Below, in pieces: positions 1 to 7,326 of a DNA stretch of 51,784 bases. The translations under genes were made by a program, and so were the position numbers. Source of the stretch: an uncultured Lentisphaeria bacterium. Its GTDB lineage: Bacteria > Verrucomicrobiota > Lentisphaeria > Victivallales > UBA1829. Location of the stretch: positions 1-51,784 of the forward strand of contig CAJKAR010000034.1 in assembly GCA_905197955.1 (NCBI GenBank), read 5' to 3'. Numbering within the stretch: position 1 is the stretch's first letter; each line of letters starts with the position of its first letter. The notes beneath the pieces are model-generated. The model had not been told where the DNA came from. It was given only the letters and a program-made list of their open reading frames with translations, and did no database searches.

Positions 1-52
1 AAAAAATGCGAGGGGAGAAAACCGCTTTGAAAAGCTGTTCTTCTCCCCTCGC
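1..52 (-). terminator. Hairpin with T-run, minus-strand orientation
   Basis: A perfect 12-bp inverted repeat (8-19 with 41-52) is followed, read on the minus strand, by a run of six T. This has the form of an intrinsic terminator. It lies downstream of the stronger groESL terminator at 141-173, so it may be a second stop for that transcript. It could also serve a convergent gene beyond the left edge. No gene is visible between it and groEL. Confidence 0.6.
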
Positions 53-140
53 GCTCCCCTCTTTTCCCAAACTTCTGACGCCTTTGCGATTCCCGCAAAG
101 TCTCTCTCTTCGTTTTAGGAGATAATCAGTAATGAGACAC

Positions 141-173
141 AAAAAAAAGCGTCCCGCATTTTGTGCGGGACGC
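141..173 (-). terminator. groESL transcript terminator
   Basis: A perfect 10-bp stem (149-158 with 164-173) with a 5-nt loop is followed on the minus strand by eight T. It lies 34 bases after the groEL stop codon. It is a textbook rho-independent terminator for groES-groEL. Confidence 0.9.
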
Positions 174-206
174 CCAATTGAATCAGCTTTGCAGAACTGA
201 CATGAA

Positions 207-1859
207 TTACATCATGCCGCCCATGCCGCCCATTCCACCCATTCCGCCCATGCCGCCTTCGGGCATCGGGGAAGCTTTCTTCTCTTCCGGAGCATCCGTG
301 ATGAGGCACTCGGTTGTGAGAAGGAGCCCGGAGATGGAAGCCGCATTCTGGAGAGCAGAACGTGTAACCTTCTTCGGGTCGATGATACCGGCCTTGAGCA
401 TATCGACGAACTCGCCGCTGGCGATATCGAAACCGGCATTGCCTTTGCCTGCGAGAACTTCCTTGACGATCACGCTGCCTTCGTATCCGCCGTTGGAAGC
501 GAGTGTACGGAGGGGCTCTTCAATCGCGCGGAGGATGATGTCAACACCGACAGCCTCGTCGCCGGTCAGCTTGAGAGCTCTAGCCGCGGAGGAAGCACGG
601 AGAAGTGCCACACCGCCGCCGGGGACAATACCTTCATCGACAGCTGCGCGTGTTGCATGCAGAGCATCTTCGACGCGAGCTTTCTTTTCCTTCATTTCCG
701 TCTCGGTAGCGGCACCGACGTTGATGACGGCTACGCCGCCTGCGAGCTTGGCAAGACGTTCCTGAAGTTTTTCACGATCATAATCGCTGGTGGTCTCTTC
801 GATCTGTTTGCGGATCTGATGGACACGTCCGAGGATGTCGGCCTGTTTGCCGGCGCCTTCGACGATCGTGGTGTTTTCCTTGTCAACGGTAACGCGTTTT
901 GCACGTCCGAGTTTGTCAAGTCCGACAGACTCCAGCTTGATGCCGAGGTCTTCAGAAATCAGCGTACCGCCAGTCAGGATCGCGATATCTTCGAGCATCG
1001 CTTTTCTGCGATCGCCGAATCCAGGAGCCTTGACCGCGCAGACATTCAGAATGCCGCGCATCTTGTTGATGACGAGTGTTGCAAGAGCTTCGCCTTCGAC
1101 ATCTTCCGCGATGATGAGCAGGGGTTTGCCGCTCTTCGCCACAGTCTGGAGGACAGGGAGAATGTCGTTGAGGTTGCTGATCTTCTTTTCGAAGATAAGA
1201 ATGTAAGCATCGTCGAGCTGGCACTCCATGGCTTCCGCGTTGGAGACGAAGTACGGGGAGAGATATCCTTTGTCGAACTGCATACCTTCGACAACGTCAA
1301 GCGTGGTCTCGATGGTTTTGGCTTCTTCGACAGTGATGGTGCCGTCTTTGCCGACCTTGTCCATAGCATCAGCAATGATTTTTCCGATTTCGGAATCGCC
1401 GTTTGCGGAAATCGTGGCGACCTGGGCAACCTGCTCGCTCTCGGAAACATCCTTTTTGATTTTGTCGAGTTCTTTGACAATGGCTTCCACAGCCTTGTCG
1501 ATACCGCGTTTGAGGCTCATCGGATTGGCGCCGGCGGTGACGTTCTTGAGGCCCTGTTTGAAGATGGCTTCTGCAAGAACGGTCGCTGTTGTGGTACCGT
1601 CACCGGCGATGTCGCTGGTCTTGCTGGCGACTTCGCGGACCATCTGAGCACCCATGTTCTGATAGGGATTCTGGAGTTCGACTTCCTTCGCGACGCTGAC
1701 ACCGTCCTTGGTGATGGTCGGGGAACCGAATTTCTTGTCGAGAACGACATTGCGTCCTTTGGGTCCGAGAGTGGTCTTCACTGCCGCACTGAGCTGTTCC
1801 ACACCGGAAAGAAGCTGACGACGAGCTTCATCATTGAACAAAAGTTGTTTCGCTGCCAT
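207..1859 (-). CDS. groL: 60 kDa chaperonin GroEL
   Basis: The 550-residue product is full length for the large chaperonin subunit. GroEL forms a double-ring folding chamber that takes in unfolded proteins and, with GroES and ATP, encloses them in the cytoplasm. The sequence shows the N-terminal TTLGPKGRNV segment, the ATPase motif GDGTTTATVL near residues 86-95 and the Gly-Gly-Met repeat tail ending in MM. Start: ATG at 1859, preceded by AGGAG about 10 bases upstream. It follows groES by 35 bases and is surely cotranscribed with it. No in-frame defect is seen. Family assignment is certain. Confidence 0.99.
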   Translation of the reverse strand: MAAKQLLFNDEARRQLLSGVEQLSAAVKTTLGPKGRNVVLDKKFGSPTITKDGVSVAKEVELQNPYQNMGAQMVREVASKTSDIAGDGTTTATVLAEAIFKQGLKNVTAGANPMSLKRGIDKAVEAIVKELDKIKKDVSESEQVAQVATISANGDSEIGKIIADAMDKVGKDGTITVEEAKTIETTLDVVEGMQFDKGYLSPYFVSNAEAMECQLDDAYILIFEKKISNLNDILPVLQTVAKSGKPLLIIAEDVEGEALATLVINKMRGILNVCAVKAPGFGDRRKAMLEDIAILTGGTLISEDLGIKLESVGLDKLGRAKRVTVDKENTTIVEGAGKQADILGRVHQIRKQIEETTSDYDREKLQERLAKLAGGVAVINVGAATETEMKEKKARVEDALHATRAAVDEGIVPGGGVALLRASSAARALKLTGDEAVGVDIILRAIEEPLRTLASNGGYEGSVIVKEVLAGKGNAGFDIASGEFVDMLKAGIIDPKKVTRSALQNAASISGLLLTTECLITDAPEEKKASPMPEGGMGGMGGMGGMGGMM

Positions 1860-1894
1860 AATATGTAATCTCCTGATATGATTTTTGTTGAGAA

Positions 1895-2191
1895 TTAGCC
1901 GATGACCGCAAGGATGTCGCTGGCGCTGACAATCTTGTATTCTTCATCGTCGTATTTGACTTCCGTTCCGCCGTATTTGCTTGTGAGAACGACATCGCCG
2001 ACTTTCACATCAAACGGAATTTTGTTTCCTTTATCATCCAGTTTGCCTGTTCCGAGCGCGATGACCTTGGCTTCCTGCGGTTTCTCCTTGGCTGAATCCG
2101 GAATCAGAATTCCGCCTTTGACCTGTTCCGCAACTTCAATCGCCTGGACAAGCACTCTGTCGCCGAGAGGTTGAATCTTCACACTTTTCAT
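1895..2191 (-). CDS. groS: 10 kDa co-chaperonin GroES
   Basis: This 98-residue protein is the lid of the GroEL chamber. The start IQPLGDRVLV, the mobile-loop region EVAEQVKGGILIPDSAKEKP and the later YGGTEVKYDDEEY are typical of GroES. Start: ATG at 2191, with GGAG 7 bases upstream. It is the first gene of the groES-groEL transcript. The upstream dnaK is separated by a strong terminator, so groES needs its own promoter in roughly 2192-2250. I see a TATACT hexamer at 2239-2244 (minus strand) but no convincing -35 box and no CIRCE inverted repeat. Confidence 0.98.
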   Translation of the reverse strand: MKSVKIQPLGDRVLVQAIEVAEQVKGGILIPDSAKEKPQEAKVIALGTGKLDDKGNKIPFDVKVGDVVLTSKYGGTEVKYDDEEYKIVSASDILAVIG

Positions 2192-2245
2192 TCATTGACT
2201 CCTTAGTTTTTAGTTGTTCTCTGAAAGAAAACTTAGTTTCAGTAT

Positions 2246-2279
2246 AAAAAGGAAACCGGATCACGATCATCCGGTTTCC
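2246..2279 (-). terminator. dnaK terminator
   Basis: A perfect 11-bp stem (2251-2261 with 2269-2279) is followed on the minus strand by five T. It ends the dnaK transcript and separates it from groESL. Confidence 0.85.
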
Positions 2280-2295
2280 CGTGTTTCATGCACTC

Positions 2296-4209
2296 TTATT
2301 TGTCGTCATCGACGATTTCGGCATCCACAACTCCGTCATCTTTCTTTCCGGAGTCCGCCGCGCCCGCATTCGGAGCTCCCTGCTGGGCTCCGGCCGCATT
2401 CTGCGCCTGCTGCTGTTTGTAGATCTCCTCGCCGAACTTCATAAGGCGCTCCTCAAGTTCTTTCATGGAGGCCTTCATGCCTTCGACATCGTCCTTTTCG
2501 ATCTCTTTTTTCAGTTTGTCAACCGATTCCTGAACAGCGTTCTTGGCATCCGCGGAGAGCTTGTCGCCGAGATCCTTAAGCTGTTTCTCGGTCTGATAGA
2601 CCATCGAATCGGCTTTGTTCTTGACCTCGATTTTCTCTTTGGCGGCCTTGTCTTCGGCCTCGTGAGCCTTTGCATCGTTGACCATCTTCTGAATCTCTTC
2701 CTCGGAAAGTCCGCTGCTGGCGGTGATGGTGATCTTCTGCTCCTTGCCGGTGCCGAGATCCTTTGCGGTAACACTCAGGATACCGTTAGCATCAATATCG
2801 AAGGTAACCTCGATCTGCGGAACGCCGCGCGGTGCGGGAGCGATGCCGTCAAGACGGAATCTTCCGATCGACTTGTTGTCAGCAGCCATATTGCGCTCGC
2901 CCTGAAGAACGTGGATGTCAACGGAAGGCTGATTGTCGGCAGCCGTCGAGAAGACTTCGCTCTTCTTGGTCGGGATGGTCGTATTCCGTTCGATCAGCCG
3001 GGTGGTCACGCCACCGAGCGTCTCGATACCGAGAGAAAGCGGGGTGACGTCGAGCAGAACCACATCGTTGACTTCGCCGCCGAGCACGCCGCCCTGAATT
3101 GCAGCACCTGCCGCAACGACTTCATCGGGATTCACGCCTTTATGCGGATCTTTTCCGAAGATCGTCTTCGCAGTTTCCTGCGCCTTCGGCATTCTTGTCA
3201 TACCGCCGACGAGGATTACTTCGTTGATCTTGGATTTCGGAATACCGGAATCCTTGAGGCACGCTTCGCAGGGAGCGACCGTCCGCTGAAGCAGTCCGTC
3301 GCAGAGTTTTTCGAGCTGAGCGCGTGTCAGGGTCTGCTGCATGTGCAGAGGACCGCTCTGGTTCATCGTGATAAACGGCAGGTTGATCTCGGAGCTCATG
3401 CTGGACGAAAGTTCGATCTTCGCCTTTTCCGCAGCCTCTTTCAGACGCTGGAGTGCCTGAGGATCGTTACGCAGATCCACGCCGTTTTCTTTCTTGAATT
3501 CTTCCGCAAGCCAGTTGACAACGACTGTATCGAAGTCATCTCCTCCGAGGTGGGTGTCGCCGTTGGTGGCCTTCACTTCAAACACGCCGTCGCCGATTTC
3601 AAGGATGGAGATATCGAATGTACCGCCGCCAAGGTCGTACACGGCAATGACTTCCTCGTCTTTCGATTTATCCAGTCCGTAGGCAAGAGCCGCGGCGGTC
3701 GGTTCATTGATGATACGTTTCACATCAAGTCCGGCGATACGTCCGGCGTCTTTGGTCGCCTGACGCTGACTGTCGTTGAAGTAAGCGGGAACCGTGATGA
3801 CGGCTTCGGTGATCTTCTCGCCGAGGAACGCTTCCGCATCCGCTTTGAGTTTCTGAAGGATCATCGCGGAGATTTCCGGCGGAGAGTAGGTTTTGCCGCC
3901 GGCAACAATTGCAACGTCGCCGTTCTTCGCTTCGGTCAGTTCATAAGGAACGCGCTCCGCGTCCGCTTTCGCTTCGGAATATTTCCGGCCCATGAAACGC
4001 TTCACGGAGAAAATCGTATTTTTCGGATTGGTCACAGCCTGACGTTTTGCCGTCTGCCCGACCAGACGCTCTCCGGTCTTCGTAAATGCAACAATCGACG
4101 GTGTCGTGTTGGCACCTTCCGCGTTCGGGATGATCTTAAACTTTCCCTGATCCATCACAGCCATGCAGCTGTTTGTGGTTCCCAAGTCAATTCCCAGAAT
4201 TTTACCCAT
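2296..4209 (-). CDS. dnaK: Chaperone protein DnaK (Hsp70)
   Basis: The 637-residue Hsp70 binds exposed hydrophobic peptides in an ATP-dependent cycle with DnaJ and GrpE. The nucleotide-binding domain (about 1-380) has GIDLGTTNSC at 6-15, the phosphate-binding DLGGGTFD motif near 195 and GGMTRMP. The substrate-binding domain follows, then a lid and an acidic tail ending EIVDDDK. Start: ATG at 4209, with AGGAGG eight bases upstream. A TTG two codons further out would sit almost on the Shine-Dalgarno and is less likely. It is monocistronic; no dnaJ or grpE lies nearby. No CIRCE element was found upstream. Confidence 0.99.
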   Translation of the reverse strand: MGKILGIDLGTTNSCMAVMDQGKFKIIPNAEGANTTPSIVAFTKTGERLVGQTAKRQAVTNPKNTIFSVKRFMGRKYSEAKADAERVPYELTEAKNGDVAIVAGGKTYSPPEISAMILQKLKADAEAFLGEKITEAVITVPAYFNDSQRQATKDAGRIAGLDVKRIINEPTAAALAYGLDKSKDEEVIAVYDLGGGTFDISILEIGDGVFEVKATNGDTHLGGDDFDTVVVNWLAEEFKKENGVDLRNDPQALQRLKEAAEKAKIELSSSMSSEINLPFITMNQSGPLHMQQTLTRAQLEKLCDGLLQRTVAPCEACLKDSGIPKSKINEVILVGGMTRMPKAQETAKTIFGKDPHKGVNPDEVVAAGAAIQGGVLGGEVNDVVLLDVTPLSLGIETLGGVTTRLIERNTTIPTKKSEVFSTAADNQPSVDIHVLQGERNMAADNKSIGRFRLDGIAPAPRGVPQIEVTFDIDANGILSVTAKDLGTGKEQKITITASSGLSEEEIQKMVNDAKAHEAEDKAAKEKIEVKNKADSMVYQTEKQLKDLGDKLSADAKNAVQESVDKLKKEIEKDDVEGMKASMKELEERLMKFGEEIYKQQQAQNAAGAQQGAPNAGAADSGKKDDGVVDAEIVDDDK

Positions 4210-4671
4210 AATCAAAATCCTCCTGTCAAACAGTTTTTTTGTTTTGTTTCAACAATTCGAGAAGCTCTTTAGCAATCCTGATGCCAACTTTTCAAAAAAT
4301 TATTTTCACGCTCAAAAAAACGTTCCGAGCCATCACCGGCCCGCGCCGGAAGGCTGGCACACTGCGCCAAAAACAAATCAGGAGAGACACACTGTGACAC
4401 AATGACACATTTTTTCTCTCTTTTCCCCCTGGAAGACTTCGGTTCCGGCAGATCCGGAGGACTTCTCTTCGATCCGGCAAGGAAAGATTCATCTCGTTTT
4501 CGCCCCATGCTCCTCTCCCCGGAACAGAGAAAATCCCGTTTTTACACCCTAATATCAAATAAAAACAGAAAAAAACGCAAAAAAATGTGTTTTCGGATTT
4601 GACATTTGCGGAATCGTTCTTTATAATTCGGCTAAGAGGCACTTTTCATAGGAAAATCAAGGAGGTTCCCC
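4210..4671. other. Divergent intergenic region dnaK / zinc-ribbon gene
   Basis: This 462-base gap lies between divergent genes. The right end holds the strong promoter described separately. On the dnaK side there are AT-rich tracts and a TTGAAA hexamer, but no pair of promoter boxes I would defend and no CIRCE repeat. No coding signal stands out in the rest. Confidence 0.6.
4599..4627 (+). promoter_or_regulatory. Perfect consensus sigma70 promoter
   Basis: TTGACA (4599-4604) and TATAAT (4622-4627) are separated by exactly 17 bases, matching the housekeeping consensus at every position. It drives the small zinc-ribbon gene that starts 45 bases downstream of the -10 box. Strong constitutive expression is expected. 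Confidence 0.92.
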
Positions 4672-4920
4672 ATGGCTATGTATTGCCCGTACTGTGACAC
4701 GGAAATCAATGACAAGCTGATCGAGCAGGAGGATGGATGCTGTCCGGAATGCGGCGCTTTCATTTCCGCCAGCATGGTCGTAAACGAGGACGATGAATAT
4801 GATGACGAATACGGGGACGACCTCGGCGACGAGGACGATCTCGGCGATGAGGACGATCTCAGCGCCATTGACGATCTGGACGATCTGGATGACGATCTCA
4901 GCGACGAAGACGATTACTGA
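4672..4920 (+). CDS. Small zinc-ribbon protein with acidic tail
   Basis: An 82-residue protein of unknown function. Residues 5-27 hold two CxxC knuckles (CPYC and CPEC), which form a predicted zinc ribbon. Residues 38-82 are almost entirely Asp, Glu, Leu and Gly with imperfect repeats of the type DDLGDE. The acidic tail suggests contact with a basic partner such as a ribosomal or nucleic-acid-binding protein, but this is inference. Start: ATG at 4672 with GGAGGT just upstream. It stands alone between a perfect promoter and a strong terminator, so it is a monocistronic and probably abundant transcript. The repeat DNA (about 4800-4910) can expand or contract, so tail length may vary between strains. 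Confidence 0.85.
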   Translation: MAMYCPYCDTEINDKLIEQEDGCCPECGAFISASMVVNEDDEYDDEYGDDLGDEDDLGDEDDLSAIDDLDDLDDDLSDEDDY

Positions 4921-4958
4921 TCCATCCCGTCCCGCATCTCGTTTTTTCAAAAACAAAG

Positions 4959-4995
4959 CTCCCTTCCGCATTTCTCCGGATGGGAGTTTTTTTTT
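4959..4995 (+). terminator. Terminator of the zinc-ribbon gene
   Basis: Arms 4959-4968 and 4977-4986 form a nine-bp stem with one internal T-T mismatch. Nine T follow. It lies 39 bases after the stop codon at 4920. Confidence 0.88.
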
Positions 4996-5062
4996 ATTCG
5001 GAAAACACATTTCCCGGAATTCAAAAAAAAGAAACGGAACACCGGCCGTCTTCGGAGTTTCA

Positions 5063-5092
5063 TTGATATTTCCATTTTCCGGGCTATATTAT
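5063..5092 (+). promoter_or_regulatory. Probable sigma70 promoter of the coaD operon
   Basis: TTGATA (5063-5068) is followed after 16 bases by TATATT (5085-5090), or after 18 bases by TATTAT (5087-5092). It lies about 45 bases upstream of the monooxygenase-like gene and just after the previous terminator. Confidence 0.6.
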
Positions 5093-5135
5093 AAATAGAA
5101 TAAAAAAGACGATCAGAACAAGGAGGAGTGTGATT

Positions 5136-5444
5136 ATGATCTATGTACTCGCAACATCCGAACTGAACGACGGATGCAGGGAAAAGTTTCTCGAAATTCT
5201 CAAAGCCAACGTCCCCAATGTGCTCGCGGAAGCGGGATGCGTCATGTATGTTCCGAACATTGACTTTCCCTCCGGACTCTCCGCACAGAAGGAAGTCCGG
5301 GAAAATGTCGTAACCATCATCGAAGGCTGGGAAAGCATGGATCACCTGATGGCACATCTGAAAACACCGCACATGGCGGAGTTCAGAACCAAAGTCGCCG
5401 GAATGCGCAAATCCTCCACGCTGAATGTGGTTACTCCGGCATAA
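5136..5444 (+). CDS. ABM-fold (YgiN-like) monooxygenase-like protein
   Basis: The 102-residue protein resembles the antibiotic biosynthesis monooxygenase family: a small dimeric alpha/beta ferredoxin-like fold that includes quinol monooxygenase YgiN. Typical elements are the opening beta strand IYVLATSELNDG, the helix REKFLEILKANVPNVLAEAGC, the strand VTIIEGWESMDHLMAHLKTPHM and the C-terminal FRTKVAGM. Start: ATG at 5136 with AAGGAGG nine bases upstream; a GTG two codons earlier is too close to that site. It is the first gene after a probable promoter and precedes coaD by 18 bases. The substrate is unknown, and many family members have no proven oxygenase activity. Confidence 0.85.
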   Translation: MIYVLATSELNDGCREKFLEILKANVPNVLAEAGCVMYVPNIDFPSGLSAQKEVRENVVTIIEGWESMDHLMAHLKTPHMAEFRTKVAGMRKSSTLNVVTPA

Positions 5445-5462
5445 GGAAAAGGATATCCGCCA

Positions 5463-5948
5463 GTGAGAACGATTTTATATCCAGGCAGTTTCGACCCGGT
5501 GACGAACGGACACATTGATGTGGCACGCCGCGCAAGCTCCATTTTCGACCGTGTTGTCATCGCCGTTGCGGCCAACGCGGAGAAAAGCCCGCTCTTCTCG
5601 ACAGAAGAACGGATGGAACTGCTTCGAAGCGCCTGCCGCGACATTAAAAATATTGAAATTTCCCGTTTTGACGGTCTTCTCGTCAATGCGCTGGAAAAGT
5701 TTGATGCCAGCGCCGTCATCCGCGGTCTCCGCGCCGTCTCCGACTTCGAATACGAGTTCCAGATGGCTCTGATGAATCGCGGACTCAATGAGAAATGCGA
5801 GACTCTGTTCATGATGCCCAGTCCGGAATATTCTTATGTAAGTTCCAGACTCATCAAGGAGATCGCCAAATGCGGAGGCGATGTCTCCTCCTTTGTCCCG
5901 CCCGTCGTTGCAGAGGCGATGAGCCGGAAGTTCGGACGGATCCCATGA
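5463..5948 (+). CDS. coaD: Phosphopantetheine adenylyltransferase
   Basis: CoaD transfers AMP from ATP to 4'-phosphopantetheine, giving dephospho-CoA, the penultimate step of coenzyme A synthesis in the cytoplasm. The 161-residue length is normal. Visible motifs are YPGSFDPVTNGHID (the nucleotidyltransferase TxGH motif at 15-18), FSTEERMELL, IRGLRAVSDFEYEFQMALMNR and the late YSYVSSRLIKEIA segment that closes the ATP site. Start: GTG at 5463; the upstream AGGAAAAGGATA is a weak Shine-Dalgarno. The stop overlaps the next start by ATGA (5945-5948), so translation is coupled to the DUF177 gene. Confidence 0.97.
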   Translation: MRTILYPGSFDPVTNGHIDVARRASSIFDRVVIAVAANAEKSPLFSTEERMELLRSACRDIKNIEISRFDGLLVNALEKFDASAVIRGLRAVSDFEYEFQMALMNRGLNEKCETLFMMPSPEYSYVSSRLIKEIAKCGGDVSSFVPPVVAEAMSRKFGRIP

Positions 5949-6418
5949 TCAAAATCAACACGATGCACATCGGCGATCTGCCGCTGGCGGTCGACGGAGA
6001 AGAAAAAGGAGATTTCCTGGAACTTGACCGGGAAGCGTATCCCCGTGCCTGCGGACCGGTGCAGTATCATCTTTCCGCGACGATGGCGGGCAACGATCTG
6101 CTCGTAACGGGAAGTGTGAAAGCAAAAATCGCGGCGGAATGCGCCCGATGTCTCAAACCGTTGAAAGTCAATGTCAGCATACCGGATGTCTGCCATCTGT
6201 ATGAAGGAGTGGCCGGACAGGTTGTCGATATCTCCAATGAGATCCGGGAGGATGTCCTGCTGACTTTGCCTGTTGCATTTCATTGCAGCGAATCATGCCG
6301 CGGACTCTGTCCCAAATGCGGCGCGAATCTGAACGAGCACCCGTGCAGCTGCAGCAGCCAAGAGGAACCGCCGCCGGCGGATTCCCCCTGGGGCGCTCTG
6401 GACGAGCTTAAATTTTGA
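5945..6418 (+). CDS. DUF177 (YceD-like) cysteine-rich protein
   Basis: A 157-residue member of the YceD/DUF177 family. In most bacteria this gene precedes rpmF (ribosomal protein L32), and the family is linked to 23S rRNA and large-subunit assembly. The sequence shows CARC at 66-69, the conserved segment with C114, C118, C122 and C125 followed by GANLNEHPC, and a C-terminal ALDELKF. Both cysteine groups suggest metal binding. Start: ATG at 5945 overlaps the coaD stop by four bases. An in-frame start 150 bases upstream lies wholly inside coaD and is rejected. Unusually, a nitroreductase follows instead of rpmF. Confidence 0.88.
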   Translation: MIKINTMHIGDLPLAVDGEEKGDFLELDREAYPRACGPVQYHLSATMAGNDLLVTGSVKAKIAAECARCLKPLKVNVSIPDVCHLYEGVAGQVVDISNEIREDVLLTLPVAFHCSESCRGLCPKCGANLNEHPCSCSSQEEPPPADSPWGALDELKF

Positions 6419-6446
6419 AACCAATCCAAACGAAAGGAGTGGATTT

Positions 6447-7022
6447 ATGAATTTTACAGAAGTCTTGAACTCACGCAGAAGCATCCGGCGCTTCAAACAG
6501 GACAAAATCGAAGATGTGGTTCTTCTGAGTCTGATTGATGCGGCAACCAAAGCCCCTTCCGCCGGAAACACCCAGCCGCTCCGTTACTTCATCATCCGTG
6601 AAAAAGAGCTTCTGGCTCAGATTTTTGCGCAGACGGCATGGGGCGGACATGTACGGCCGGCACGCGATCCTCAGCTGGGAGTCACCTCACCGACCGCCTT
6701 CATCGCAGTCTGCACGCAGAATCAGGGAGAGAGCGCTTCCGGAAGTGCCGATGCCGGAGCCGCCATTCAGAACATTCTTCTCGCTGCGACCGATCTTGGA
6801 CTCGGCTCCTGCTGGATCGGAGCATTCAACAAAGCAAAGGTCAATGAACTGCTCAAACTCGATAAACTGACGGCGCTCTATCTTGTCGCCCTCGGCTATC
6901 CGGCGGAAGCTCCTGTCATGGAACGGATCAATAAAGGGGATTCGACCAAATACACCCTGGATGAAAATGATGTGATCCATGTTCCAAAATACGCGCCAGG
7001 AGACGTCGCGAAGTTTTTGTGA
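6447..7022 (+). CDS. Nitroreductase-family flavoprotein
   Basis: The 191-residue protein has the FMN-dependent nitroreductase fold. Typical elements are the N-terminal RRSIRRF (10-16), the segment ATKAPSAGNTQPLRYFII, which contributes to FMN binding, the central DAGAAIQNILLAATDLGLGSCWIGAF, and VALGYPAE near the C-terminus. Such enzymes move electrons from NAD(P)H to nitro compounds, quinones or flavins; the true substrate is unknown. Start: ATG at 6447 with AAAGGAG 7-8 bases upstream. It lies 67 bases before the ferredoxin gene, so it may share redox partners with the oxidoreductase downstream, but this is inference. Confidence 0.92.
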   Translation: MNFTEVLNSRRSIRRFKQDKIEDVVLLSLIDAATKAPSAGNTQPLRYFIIREKELLAQIFAQTAWGGHVRPARDPQLGVTSPTAFIAVCTQNQGESASGSADAGAAIQNILLAATDLGLGSCWIGAFNKAKVNELLKLDKLTALYLVALGYPAEAPVMERINKGDSTKYTLDENDVIHVPKYAPGDVAKFL

Positions 7023-7089
7023 GCGGAACTCTTCCCGGAGAACCATTCCGAACACCGCTCCCGGAAGAGTGCAAGGAAAGGAAAGTCAG

Positions 7090-7326
7090 ATGAAACGCTA
7101 CCGCGTCAAAATTGAACCGGAGGAGTGCAAAGGCTGCGGACGGTGTGTCCTTGCCTGCCCGCGCGCCATCCTCGAAATGGGAAAGCATCTCAATGAAATG
7201 GGCTACACCTATGTTTCCGTTGTCAAAGACGGCTGCATCGGCTGCGGCTCCTGTTTTTACCAGTGTCCGGAACCGGGCGCTGTCACCGTCTATGAAATTA
7301 CGGAAACGGAAGATCGAGGTGCATGA
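7090..7326 (+). CDS. 2x[4Fe-4S] ferredoxin subunit of 2-oxoacid oxidoreductase
   Basis: This 78-residue ferredoxin carries two CxxCxxCxxxC(P) clusters: C13, C16, C19, C23 and C49, C52, C55, C59. It is the delta-type subunit of a 2-oxoacid:ferredoxin oxidoreductase. It relays electrons from the TPP-bound intermediate to external ferredoxin. Start: ATG at 7090 after AGGAAAGGAAAG. Its stop overlaps the start of the alpha subunit by ATGA (7323-7326), so the subunits are translationally coupled. Confidence 0.93.
   Translation: MKRYRVKIEPEECKGCGRCVLACPRAILEMGKHLNEMGYTYVSVVKDGCIGCGSCFYQCPEPGAVTVYEITETEDRGA

Noticed and set aside
207..250. Short tandem repeat at the groEL end
   Set aside because: It is the normal Gly-Gly-Met tail of GroEL, not a mobile or regulatory repeat.
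657..1868. 403-codon frame opposite groEL
   Set aside because: Antisense shadow of groEL; no protein-like features.
2281..4272. 663-codon open frame on the plus strand opposite dnaK
   Set aside because: It is fully antisense to a certain gene, has no ribosome-binding site or recognisable domain, and arises from the codon bias of dnaK.
4800..4915. Tandem-repeat DNA as a possible CRISPR or satellite
   Set aside because: The repeats are short, in frame and encode the acidic tail of a protein; there are no spacers.
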